Assembly (NCBI GenBank): GCA_012030715.1
Contig: JAAUUJ010000028.1
Span: forward strand, 1-33,323
Origin: Synechococcaceae cyanobacterium SM2_3_1
GTDB lineage: Bacteria; Cyanobacteriota; Cyanobacteriia; Thermostichales; Thermostichaceae
Reading direction: 5' to 3'
DNA length: 33,323 nucleotides
Made by a program: the position numbers and the translations under genes. Positions 26,796-33,323 of this stretch are shown here, piece after piece. How positions within the stretch are numbered: the first letter of the stretch is position 1; each line of letters begins with the position of its first letter. Below the pieces are notes generated by a model. It saw only the letters and a program-made list of their open reading frames with translations. It made no database searches and was not told the DNA's origin.

Positions 26796-27863
26796 CTATT
26801 GTTGCACCAACTTCACGGTGACGGTCGGGCTGGTCTGTCCACTGGCGGTGGCTTTGAGGGTGACTTGATAGGTGGTACCTGCGGAGGGAAATGCAGGACT
26901 TACGGTCAGCCGGAATCGTCCCTGGTTATCCGCCTGGACGGTTTGATTCACAAGGGTGGTGCTGGCATTAATAAATCCGCCACCAATGCTGCGTTCAGCA
27001 CTGACCTGAATTTGGACCGAGGCGCCAGGGAGGGTCTGCCCCTCCAATTGGAAGGAGTTGCCCGTCACCCGATCCCCATCCTTATAGTTGGTGAGTTGAG
27101 GCAGCAGTTGCGGTCCCTGTCCCACAATCGAAGCAGAAACATCCTGAGTGGTCAGGGTTTGGTTGGTGGTGACCGCGCCATCGATCAAGCGAATTGCTTG
27201 TTCAGCGGTGGCAAACCGGACTTCCCCCTGGCGTTCTAGCCGTGCCACCACAATCCCCTCTTGAGTTCGATCCTGGGGTTGTATCAGCTTATTGGCGACG
27301 TAAATGCCTGGGGAAACCTCCTGGGCATTCAGGGTTTGCAGTTTCTGTCCATCCTGCACCAGGTAGAGGTTGACATTGCTATTGGGAGTGCCGTTGACGG
27401 TGATCAGCATAATTTCTCCGGTTCCCAGAGCACGGTTGCCAGCATTGTGAACCACAGAATCAATGGCAACATTGACCGGAGTCCTGACGGTGAAATTCCA
27501 GGTCACCCGCCGCGTTGTGTTTTGAGTGTTGGTGAACTCCAGCAGGACATCATGTTCTCCGGGCGACAGCGGAGTTGTGGGGCGATAGCTGAAGAAATCT
27601 TTGGTAATCACAGCCATTGAGGTGACTTCTTTGCCGTCCACAAACACCTTGACCGTCTCGGGCCGGATAGAGACCCCATTTGCAGGTTTAAAGGAAGCCG
27701 AGATAGGTGAATTGGGATCTACTTCAGCTGCCGCAACCGCCGGACTGGGGTCAGTGATTTGTTGAGCTTGAGTCAGTCGAGGTGTGGCTAGTAGCCCAAG
27801 GACAACACTGCTCCCTACCAGGGATGTAAGCAGAGATTGGGATAATGAACGAGTCAGACGCAT
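26796..27863 (-). CDS. Secreted protein with Ig-like/beta-sandwich repeats
   Basis: A 355-residue exported protein. A signal peptide (LLTSLVGSSVVLGLLATPRLTQAQQ) cleaves near residue 34. The mature region is rich in beta strands. Segments such as KVFVDGKEVTSMAVITKDFFSYRPTTPLSPGEHDVLLEFT (about 70-108) and the closing GRFRLTVSPAFPSAGTTYQVTLKATASGQTS look like Ig-like or fibronectin-type modules with internal binding loops. GGTGG precedes ATG 27863. The protein may be a cell-surface or periplasmic adhesin-like factor. No catalytic residues were recognised and the function is unknown. Its 3' end faces the small membrane protein gene convergently, 12 bases away. Confidence 0.7.
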   Translation of the reverse strand: MRLTRSLSQSLLTSLVGSSVVLGLLATPRLTQAQQITDPSPAVAAAEVDPNSPISASFKPANGVSIRPETVKVFVDGKEVTSMAVITKDFFSYRPTTPLSPGEHDVLLEFTNTQNTTRRVTWNFTVRTPVNVAIDSVVHNAGNRALGTGEIMLITVNGTPNSNVNLYLVQDGQKLQTLNAQEVSPGIYVANKLIQPQDRTQEGIVVARLERQGEVRFATAEQAIRLIDGAVTTNQTLTTQDVSASIVGQGPQLLPQLTNYKDGDRVTGNSFQLEGQTLPGASVQIQVSAERSIGGGFINASTTLVNQTVQADNQGRFRLTVSPAFPSAGTTYQVTLKATASGQTSPTVTVKLVQQ

Positions 27864-28217
27864 AGAATTACCACCTTTCTATCGATGATTGATGTACTGC
27901 TAACTTCCAGGTTGATCATGAAAAGTCTGTGAATTTATCATCTCTGATTCCTCTAGGGCCTATCAACCCAAAAGAAAAAACAACCAGATCACTTCTAATC
28001 ATTGTGAGTGATTGTAGGAAAGACCGTCATGAATTGAATACGCTGCAAGAACATAATCATGCCCAGATCTATCCCAAATGCCATGAGAGCCCTAGTTTCA
28101 GAATGAAGCAAATGGCCCGGTGCTAGTAGGAGACTAAGCCTTAATATCTATAGGATAGATGGGGTCTCCCATTGCGCTCTTGGCCAGTAAGTTTCACCTT
28201 AAACCCCATGCTGATTC
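27864..28217. other. 354-base intergenic region without a supported gene
   Basis: More A+T-rich than its flanks. It should hold the promoter of the secreted-protein gene ending at 26796, and it trails the 28218 gene on its other side. A short open frame at 27929-28126 has no ribosome-binding site and no protein-like composition. I saw no hairpin terminator or repeat worth listing. Confidence 0.6.
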
Positions 28218-28642
28218 CTAGTAAACATAAAGTGTGCCTGTGGGATGGAGATCAAGACAGTGATCGCCAGAGAGATCATTGACCGGAAGCACCTGCACAT
28301 GAATGCGGTTTTGTTTAACCTCCACCTGATACTGCACCGGCGTCAGCATCGGGGTGTTAACGGCCAAACAATTGGGGATGAGAACAGAAAACAGTTCAAC
28401 ACTTTCACCCGGCTGCACCTCCGTCACCACGGGACGTGGATCCGTAAGGCCATACTCCAAGGATCTTCGGTCTGATTTATCAATAAAATTGACACCGGTT
28501 GATTCGGATCAAACTGACCTACCCCCTGCCAAACAGGATCAGCTCTTGCTGCCAGCCAGGCCTGAGGAAAAAGACTGAGAATCAAGGAAAGGGGTAGAGT
28601 TGCGCACAACCTCCCTACGGCTGAGAGGGCAAAAGCAGGCAT
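28218..28642 (-). CDS. Small secreted hypothetical protein (frame broken near 28461)
   Basis: A 141-residue exported protein after repair. The N-terminal half carries a signal peptide (MPAFALSAVGRLCATLPLSLILSLFPQAWLAARA) and the phrase VSILLINQTEDP. The C-terminal half, in another frame, continues LEYGLTDPRPVVTEVQPGESVELFSVLIP and ends GTLYVY. One missing C on the coding strand (opposite GG at 28461-28462) joins them. The composition and PGESVELF-x-V suggest a compact beta protein. The start at ATG 28642 is preferred, with ATG 28669 possible. It lies 66 bases downstream of the DUF4079-like gene and may be co-transcribed. The function is unknown. Confidence 0.6.
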
Positions 28643-28708
28643 GGGGTTTCTGATATCCTCAGAGATCATGACCTTAACTGGCGAGTAATTGTTCCGACCT
28701 GCAGCGGA

Positions 28709-29210
28709 TCAAGAGAGCGACAGACCTAGCTTTAAGCCCAGCAGCGCATGGGTAAACAGCAAACAGAGGATCAGGCTGCCCAGATAGGCATGGGTGGTAC
28801 GCAAGGCAGCGCGATTCCCCCCCAAATCCTGTCAGGGAGATCAATCCATTCAGCAGCAGCAGGATCAACACCGCCGATCCGGTCCAGAAATGGGGGCTGG
28901 ATAAAATTGATTCCCCTTGCATCACCAGGGATAAGAGACCGCCTGTGTATCCCAGGGCAATGAAGATACTCATCCAGAGCACTATGTTTCGGTGATCGGT
29001 TAAATTTTTCTGGGTCACCTGCGGATCCGTGAGTACCCGCCCCCGCCATCCGGTGAGCCCTGCAACACTGCCCATAACCATGACCACGATCCCCATCATC
29101 AGGGGGTGTCCCCATTGCACCACTGGGGCGGGCATATGCCAACTGCGAAACATCTCGGCCACGGGCAGGAGAACTTCACTCAAGCGGGAGCCTAGGGATG
29201 TGATCAACAT
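28709..29210 (-). CDS. DUF4079-like membrane protein (frame broken at 28817-28823)
   Basis: A 166-residue membrane protein with about four TM helices and conserved-looking histidines (WGHPLMMGIVVMVMGS, DHRNIVLWMSIF, PHFWTGSAV, THAYLG/THALLG). This fits the cyanobacterial DUF4079 family, whose helices and histidines suggest a cytochrome b561-like haem protein. The C run 28817-28823 has one base too many. With six, the frame runs GFGGNRAALRTTHAYLGSLILCLLFTHALLGLKLGLSLS to TGA at 28709. ATG 29210 is used, and an extension upstream is unsupported. It is divergent from the CpcD-domain gene. Confidence 0.78.
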
Positions 29211-29370
29211 GACGGTCCACCTCAATCTGCAAAACGGCAATGGGACAGAGCCCCTCAATTGTACCGATCCTGTGGCTCCTGAAACTGGAGGCCAAATCGG
29301 GCTCAGGGTCCCTCTCGCTGTACAATGTCCCTGTTAGCGACTCGATGCGCACGAAGAAACAGGATTCACC

Positions 29371-29841
29371 ATGGCCATGCAGCTTGTTACGGACAACCTG
29401 ATGCTTGAGGTTGAGCAACTGAGGGATGTCCCTTCCACTTGGCGGGGACTCAAACTGATGACCAGGCGGGCCGATATCAACCTGAACCTGAGCCCAGGCA
29501 AGCAGGTGGAGGTGAAAGCCGAGGATCCCTCGCTGGCTGGGGCGTACGAGGTGGATCAGATCCTCTCTCCAGCTGCTCCTCGGGGTTGGCGGCTTTTCCT
29601 GGTCAAACCTGGAGTTGCAAGAGTAAAAGCTCAACCTGGTGACAGCAGCGCGAACAATACCGACAAGCTCTTTAATGTAGAAGTGTCAGGCTTGATCGGT
29701 CCGAATGTGCGCAAGAGTGTGACCTCTTATCTGATCCCCTTTTCCCGGCTTTCTCAGGAAGTCAAACGCATTACCCGCACCGGCGCCAAGATTGTCAGGA
29801 TCAGCGAATCCTCGCCCTTGGCTCCCCGTTCCCAGGACTAG
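29371..29841 (+). CDS. Protein with C-terminal CpcD-like phycobilisome linker domain
   Basis: A 156-residue soluble protein. Residues about 99-144 (KLFNVEVSGL ... VTSYLIPFSRLSQEVKRITRTGAKIVRI) match the CpcD-type linker domain that caps phycocyanin rods and is also found at the N-terminus of long-form FNR (PetH). The conserved SRLSQE-x-xRI-x-R-x-G-x-KIV core is clear. The first 95 residues are unlike CpcD, ApcC or PetH: a predicted small beta domain with LNLSPGKQVEVKAEDPS. I do not recognise it. The protein may attach something to phycobilisome rods. TACAAT at 29321-29326 could be a -10 element. The stop shares CTAG with the convergent gene. Confidence 0.75.
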   Translation: MAMQLVTDNLMLEVEQLRDVPSTWRGLKLMTRRADINLNLSPGKQVEVKAEDPSLAGAYEVDQILSPAAPRGWRLFLVKPGVARVKAQPGDSSANNTDKLFNVEVSGLIGPNVRKSVTSYLIPFSRLSQEVKRITRTGAKIVRISESSPLAPRSQD

Positions 29842-30347
29842 TCCCATTTGCGTAGACTCTGGTGACGGCTGAGCCGCCATATGCCGAATAATAATTGGGC
29901 AAACATGAGTGAGAATGCCAGCAAGACGGCAAAAAAACCAATCCGTCCCAACCAGCGCCATGCTCGCATTTCCGTCAGCCCCACCAGGGCCCATGAACCC
30001 GGATGGACCACTCCCCCAATCAGAAAGCACCAGGAAAGCAGTCGCCGGGCCCGCAGACGGTTGCCCATCAGCAGCAATCCTCCTCCCGCTGTCAGGTTGA
30101 GAATACCCATAAACCCCAGATAGGCGTAAAAGAGTCGCCAGGCAAACCGTTCGACTGGAATGGTTGACCAATCGATCGGTTCACCTGTGTCAGGAAGGGG
30201 GGGAGGATCGGGAAGAAGCGGATCTGTCTGGTCCAGGATGACTCCCAGAGAAAGGGCAGCCACCAACATTGTGAACCCCACAAGCAGATTCAACTGCCCT
30301 GGAGAACGCAGAGATGAGGGGGAGCGAGAGGGGTTGGGATCACTCAT
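29838..30347 (-). CDS. Multi-pass membrane protein of unknown function
   Basis: A 169-residue protein with four probable TM helices: residues about 18-38 (LNLLVGFTMLVAALSLGVIL), 72-96 (FYAYLGFMGILNLTAGGGLLLMG), 103-123 and 134-156 (RIGFFAVLLAFSLMFAQLLFGIW). A proline-rich extracytoplasmic loop (DPLLPDPPPLPDTGEPIDW) separates the first two. A serine/proline-rich N-terminus precedes. I do not recognise the family, and no haem or metal motif is obvious beyond scattered His. Its TAG stop overlaps the stop of the CpcD-domain gene in a shared CTAG, so the two genes are convergent with no spacer. Confidence 0.65.
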   Translation of the reverse strand: MSDPNPSRSPSSLRSPGQLNLLVGFTMLVAALSLGVILDQTDPLLPDPPPLPDTGEPIDWSTIPVERFAWRLFYAYLGFMGILNLTAGGGLLLMGNRLRARRLLSWCFLIGGVVHPGSWALVGLTEMRAWRWLGRIGFFAVLLAFSLMFAQLLFGIWRLSRHQSLRKWD

Positions 30348-30489
30348 GCAGGCTCGTCTTCAAGTGAATTGTTGGCTAAATCGAAGATCAGGTGAAGGTG
30401 CAGCGTTCTATTACAGAAAGGGAAGTCAAGCACAGCATCAAGATACACAGTTTGCCCTCAAGACCCTACTCTAGTATGCAAGCATTCTC

Positions 30490-31365
30490 ATGATTCATTG
30501 TCCTTTGATGTTACCGCCCTCTTACTCTCCACTTCCTGAACGTCCGGTTGTGCAGTGGCCCCAGCAGGCACGGGTGGCAGTTTGGGTGGTGATCAACATT
30601 GAACACTTTACCTTTGGCAAACTGGGCACGGCCCTGCAGCCTCATCTCCACAGCTCCCCTGAGATCGCCAATTATGGCTGGCGAGACTATGGAAACCGTG
30701 TTGGCATTTTTCGGCTGTTTGATCTGTTCCGAGAGTTGAATATTCCTGTGACCGCTGCTCTGAATGCTGAAATATGTGAGCTGTACCCAGCTATTCTGGA
30801 TGGCATTCAATCCTGTGGATGGGAGGTGATGGCGCATGGATTGAATAACAGCACAGGGCACAGTGGCCTTTCAACAGACGCAGAAACCTCATTGATCCAG
30901 ACCATCCTGTTAACGCTTGAGAAAGGGCTGGGATTCAGGCCCCAAGGCTGGTTAACCCCTGGATTCTCAGTGACAGAACACACATTTGAACTGCTGCGAT
31001 CTGCAGGCATTCTTTACACAGCAGATTGGGTAAATGATGATCAACCCCACTGGCTGGAGTTACCCCGCGGTCGTCTACTTGCCATTCCCTACACCCTGGA
31101 AGCTAACGATATCAGCCTGTGCCTGAGTGCTCGCCTGACTGGACCTGCCTTTGCTGAGGCGATCCAGGATCAATTTGATCAGCTCTGGTTGGAGGGGGAG
31201 CAGCAGGGTCGGGTCATGGCTATTGGGCTTCATCCCTTTATCGTGGGGCAACCCCTGCGTCTGAAATATTTGCGGCAATGTTTGACTTACATTCAGCAAC
31301 GTCCCCAAACCTGGTTGACCACAGGATCCCAAATCTATGACTGGGTTGTTCACCATTATTCCTAG
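30490..31365 (+). CDS. Polysaccharide-deacetylase-fold protein, PuuE/allantoinase-like
   Basis: A 291-residue NodB-fold protein. VINIEHFTFG (34-43), NYGWRDYGNRVGIFRLFDLF (61-80), ALNAEICELYP, GWEVMAHGLNNS (110-121) and WLTPGFS follow the pattern of the deacetylase branch containing PuuE-type allantoinases, which hydrolyse allantoin to allantoate. VNDDQPHWLELPRG and LHPFIVGQP are consistent with it. The canonical paired aspartates of NodB are not all evident. The next gene, 15 bases on, looks like ureidoglycolate lyase, which supports a ureide role, but the precise substrate is inferred. The ATG 30490 start lacks a clear ribosome-binding site. ATG 30508 is possible. Confidence 0.82.
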   Translation: MIHCPLMLPPSYSPLPERPVVQWPQQARVAVWVVINIEHFTFGKLGTALQPHLHSSPEIANYGWRDYGNRVGIFRLFDLFRELNIPVTAALNAEICELYPAILDGIQSCGWEVMAHGLNNSTGHSGLSTDAETSLIQTILLTLEKGLGFRPQGWLTPGFSVTEHTFELLRSAGILYTADWVNDDQPHWLELPRGRLLAIPYTLEANDISLCLSARLTGPAFAEAIQDQFDQLWLEGEQQGRVMAIGLHPFIVGQPLRLKYLRQCLTYIQQRPQTWLTTGSQIYDWVVHHYS

Positions 31366-31380
31366 GAGAGGCAAGTCACG

Positions 31381-31962
31381 ATGTCCCAAAGAACCATTAT
31401 CAAGATCCCGATTGAAACCGCCACCCCCGAAAATACCCACCCCTTTGGCCAGCTTCTGGGGGCGGACGTGGCTAATCCCGGACTGGATATCCCTTTTTAT
31501 CAGGGAAGAGTGTTGGAAGGAGACAACATAGACTTCATTTACCACGCTCAGGCTGTGATCCGCACCGCCAAGATCCTACCTGGGTATCCCGCGATTCGCT
31601 GGTTGGAACGGCATGCCCGCATGACTCAGCTCTTTGTGGGACTCGGAGATCAACCCTTCATTATGGTGTTTGCTCCGCCCAACCATGAGGACGGTCAAAA
31701 AGCTCCGGATCTGGATCGGGTTAAAGCCCTCAGGTTTCCCCCCGGGCATGGAGTTCTCCTGCATCTGGGCACCTGGCATGACTTCCCGATTGCCTGCGAA
31801 CGGCCTGTGGTGGTCCTGACTGCCAATTCAGCTGAGGTGGTGCAAGCGCTGGCCGAGATGCAGGAGGCCTCTGAGATGAACCAGGGAGATGTTTACAAAA
31901 TCTCATTACCCGATCGATTGGGGGCTGAAATTCATTTGCAGGAAACAGCTGAACTCTCTTAG
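31381..31962 (+). CDS. Ureidoglycolate lyase-like protein (AllA family)
   Basis: A 193-residue cupin-like protein. TPENTHPFGQLLG opens it, and HARMTQLFVGLGDQPFIMVFAPP followed by ALRFPPGHGVLLHLGTWHDFP matches the ureidoglycolate lyase (AllA) fold, where such His/Trp motifs line the active site that splits ureidoglycolate to glyoxylate and urea. It is about 30 residues longer than typical AllA, mostly at the C-terminus. AGGAG lies about 14 bases before ATG 31381. It follows the allantoinase-like gene directly, making a probable two-gene ureide-catabolism operon. The steps between allantoate and ureidoglycolate are not encoded here. Confidence 0.82.
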   Translation: MSQRTIIKIPIETATPENTHPFGQLLGADVANPGLDIPFYQGRVLEGDNIDFIYHAQAVIRTAKILPGYPAIRWLERHARMTQLFVGLGDQPFIMVFAPPNHEDGQKAPDLDRVKALRFPPGHGVLLHLGTWHDFPIACERPVVVLTANSAEVVQALAEMQEASEMNQGDVYKISLPDRLGAEIHLQETAELS

Positions 31963-32060
31963 AGTAAAGCATTTGTAAGATAGACATTCTATCCAGGCCC
32001 AAAGGAGGGAGCTGTAACCAGGTGATGGAGCAGCACCTCCCTTGGCTGTTTTGGTTGATG

Positions 32061-33103
32061 TTAGCTAACCCCCGGAGAGAACCGTTTGGAATCAGGAGAA
32101 TATTTCCAGGAAATGCCCTCGGGATCCTTACTGCGACTCCAATCGGAGAACCCCGCTTTGAATTTCCAGTAGGTAATGGCCGAAACCACAACCCCCAGGC
32201 GCTCGGCCAGCTGAGTTTGATTAAGAGGTCGAATCTGCGAAAGGGTTTTACCTGCGGAGTGAGAAGGCGTGGTTTTTCAGAAGCGATCTGAAGCAGGGGA
32301 GCACCCCCACCCACAGTGGATGATTTGCTGGCAGATCCCTCCACAAAACTAGAATAAGAGGAGGACGGAGAAGATGAAATTTCATCCTGTTTTCTGAGCA
32401 GACTGAACTGGCTGAGAAGCTCAACATTTTCCACATTGAGCAACTCCTCCAGATTGGAGGTTTGATTGATTAGCTCAATCTCACGATTAAATTCCTCCTC
32501 AATCACCTTGAGGTAGTAATCTCGCTTGCTGGTATCCAGATTATCCTTTAGCAGACTGACCGCCATCTTGACGTTGAGGAGAGGATCACTGAGTTCCTGA
32601 AGAAATTTCTTAAATAGGTTGCCTTTGACCTCTGTGAATTGCTCCAGCCGCTGCAGTTTCTGACGGGTATCCTCAATTTTGCGATGTGCGGTGGCGACCT
32701 TTTCTAAAGCAACACGGTGGCGATGAAGGGCCATCTCAACAGCACAATAGAGTTCTCGCTCTTTGAAGGGCTTAATGATATAGCCAAAGGGTTGAGCCTC
32801 CTTAATCCGATCCAGGGTTTCATCGTCGGCATAGGCAGTCAGATGAACAATCGGCGTCTGAAATCGTTCGTGAATCTGTTTCGCTGCTTCGACCCCATCG
32901 ACATTTCCCTTCAGCACAATGTCCATCAGCACCAGATCAACCGGAGTATCTTCCAGTTTGCGGACCGCCTCTTCTCCTGAAGAGACAATGGCCGGGACAA
33001 CATAGCCAAACTTTTTGAGAATGTTTGCAATGTCTTTGGCGATAATCTTTTCATCCTCGACGATCAGGATGCTGCCTTTGACAGGTTGATGTGTTTTTTT
33101 CAA
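32061..33103 (-). CDS. Response regulator: receiver, coiled coil and C-terminal HTH-like segment (frame broken at 32246-32249)
   Basis: A 347-residue protein after repair. Residues about 11-125 are a receiver domain: acidic pocket E16-D17-E18, phospho-acceptor Asp61 in LVLMDIVLKG, Thr89 and Lys111 (IIKPFKE). A long helical region with coiled-coil character follows (HRKIEDTRQKLQRLEQFTEVKGNLFKKFLQEL). One A is missing in the run opposite 32246-32249. Restoring it gives LNQTQLAERLGVVVSAITYWKF, an HTH-like segment, then SKDPEGISWKYSP to TAA 32061-32063. TTG 33103 is the likely start, 8 bases after TGAGGA. No ATG is nearby. The cognate kinase is not in the window. Confidence 0.82.
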
Positions 33104-33323
33104 GGTTTTTTCCTCAGGAACACTATGGGAATGGGGTATGAATGCCGAATGACCGTTTTTTTCGATCAAATTCTATTGTACCTTCAAGCTGCGCTGATCG
33201 GGTAGAGAATTTATGCAATTCTCAATGCGATGTTGGTGAAACTCCCCAGCACATCTGTCTGGTTCCGGCAGTTCCGCAAAAGAAAGTGAAATTTCACCCC
33301 AGGAGTTACTGAAGAGAGAGTCG

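Noticed and set aside
27929-28126. Short frame in the large intergenic region
   Set aside because: No ribosome-binding site, unlikely composition and no resemblance to any family I know.
29371-29841. NdhN or PetH as the identity of the CpcD-domain gene
   Set aside because: The N-terminal sequence does not match NdhN, and the FAD/NADP-binding domains of PetH are absent.
1-33323. CRISPR array, rRNA operon or plasmid origin
   Set aside because: No regularly spaced repeats, rRNA-like sequence or iterons were seen on either strand.

Overview
The window looks like a chromosomal segment of a cyanobacterium. Lineage markers, read from protein sequence alone, are the NblS/Hik33 histidine kinase, the Ftn2/ZipN (ARC6-family) division protein, tocopherol cyclase, a UbiD decarboxylase, a CpcD-like phycobilisome-linker domain, cyanobacterial TrpC and threonine synthase, and small families resembling DUF2839, DUF5340, DUF6679 and DUF4079. 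I did not fix a genus. Canonical HIP1 (GCGATCGC) was not seen, whereas GGATCC is strikingly frequent.

Layout. 1-264: degenerate DNA with a likely IS5-type transposase remnant. 265-1713 (minus): DUF2839 protein, nitrilase-like amidohydrolase and a coupled glutaredoxin-like protein. 1890-3747: a lipoprotein, a cysteine-rich small protein and two small hypotheticals. 3945-5698: a GspE/PilB-type ATPase. 5729-6736 (minus): an M8-like metalloprotease lipoprotein. 6969-9510 (plus): a phosphoribosyltransferase, then a methyltransferase overlapping tocopherol cyclase by 4 nt. 9555-9625 (minus): tRNA-Gly(GCC). 10238-13612 (plus): amino-acid biosynthesis (tyrA, trpC with a coupled small protein, thrC). 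13720-15788: nblS. 15873-17235: an unknown protein divergent from an S24-peptidase repressor. 17218-18749 (minus): ubiD. 18930-22135 (plus): ftn2 and an EcfT/CbiQ-type membrane protein. 22132-26415 (minus): tldD, and a CBS-chemoreceptor / RCC1-like / dihaem cytochrome c run. 26571-30347: small membrane and secreted proteins, a DUF4079-like haem protein and the CpcD-domain protein. 30490-31962 (plus): an allantoinase-like and ureidoglycolate-lyase-like pair. 32061-33103 (minus): a response regulator.

A dominant property of the sequence is frame breakage. At least eleven genes carry one or more single-base indels, most at short mononucleotide runs, and repairing them gives family-typical lengths and motifs. 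Because several affected genes are expected to be essential (nblS, ftn2, trpC, thrC), I read these as homopolymer sequencing errors rather than gene decay. Those genes are listed as single CDS entries spanning all their frames.

I did not find a defence island, CRISPR array, prophage or biosynthetic cluster. The most distinctive items are the soluble CBS-chemoreceptor operon, the Ftn2 protein with a terminal SH3b domain in place of the usual IMS domain, the CpcD-like fusion protein, the methyltransferase coupled to tocopherol cyclase, and the GGATCC excess.
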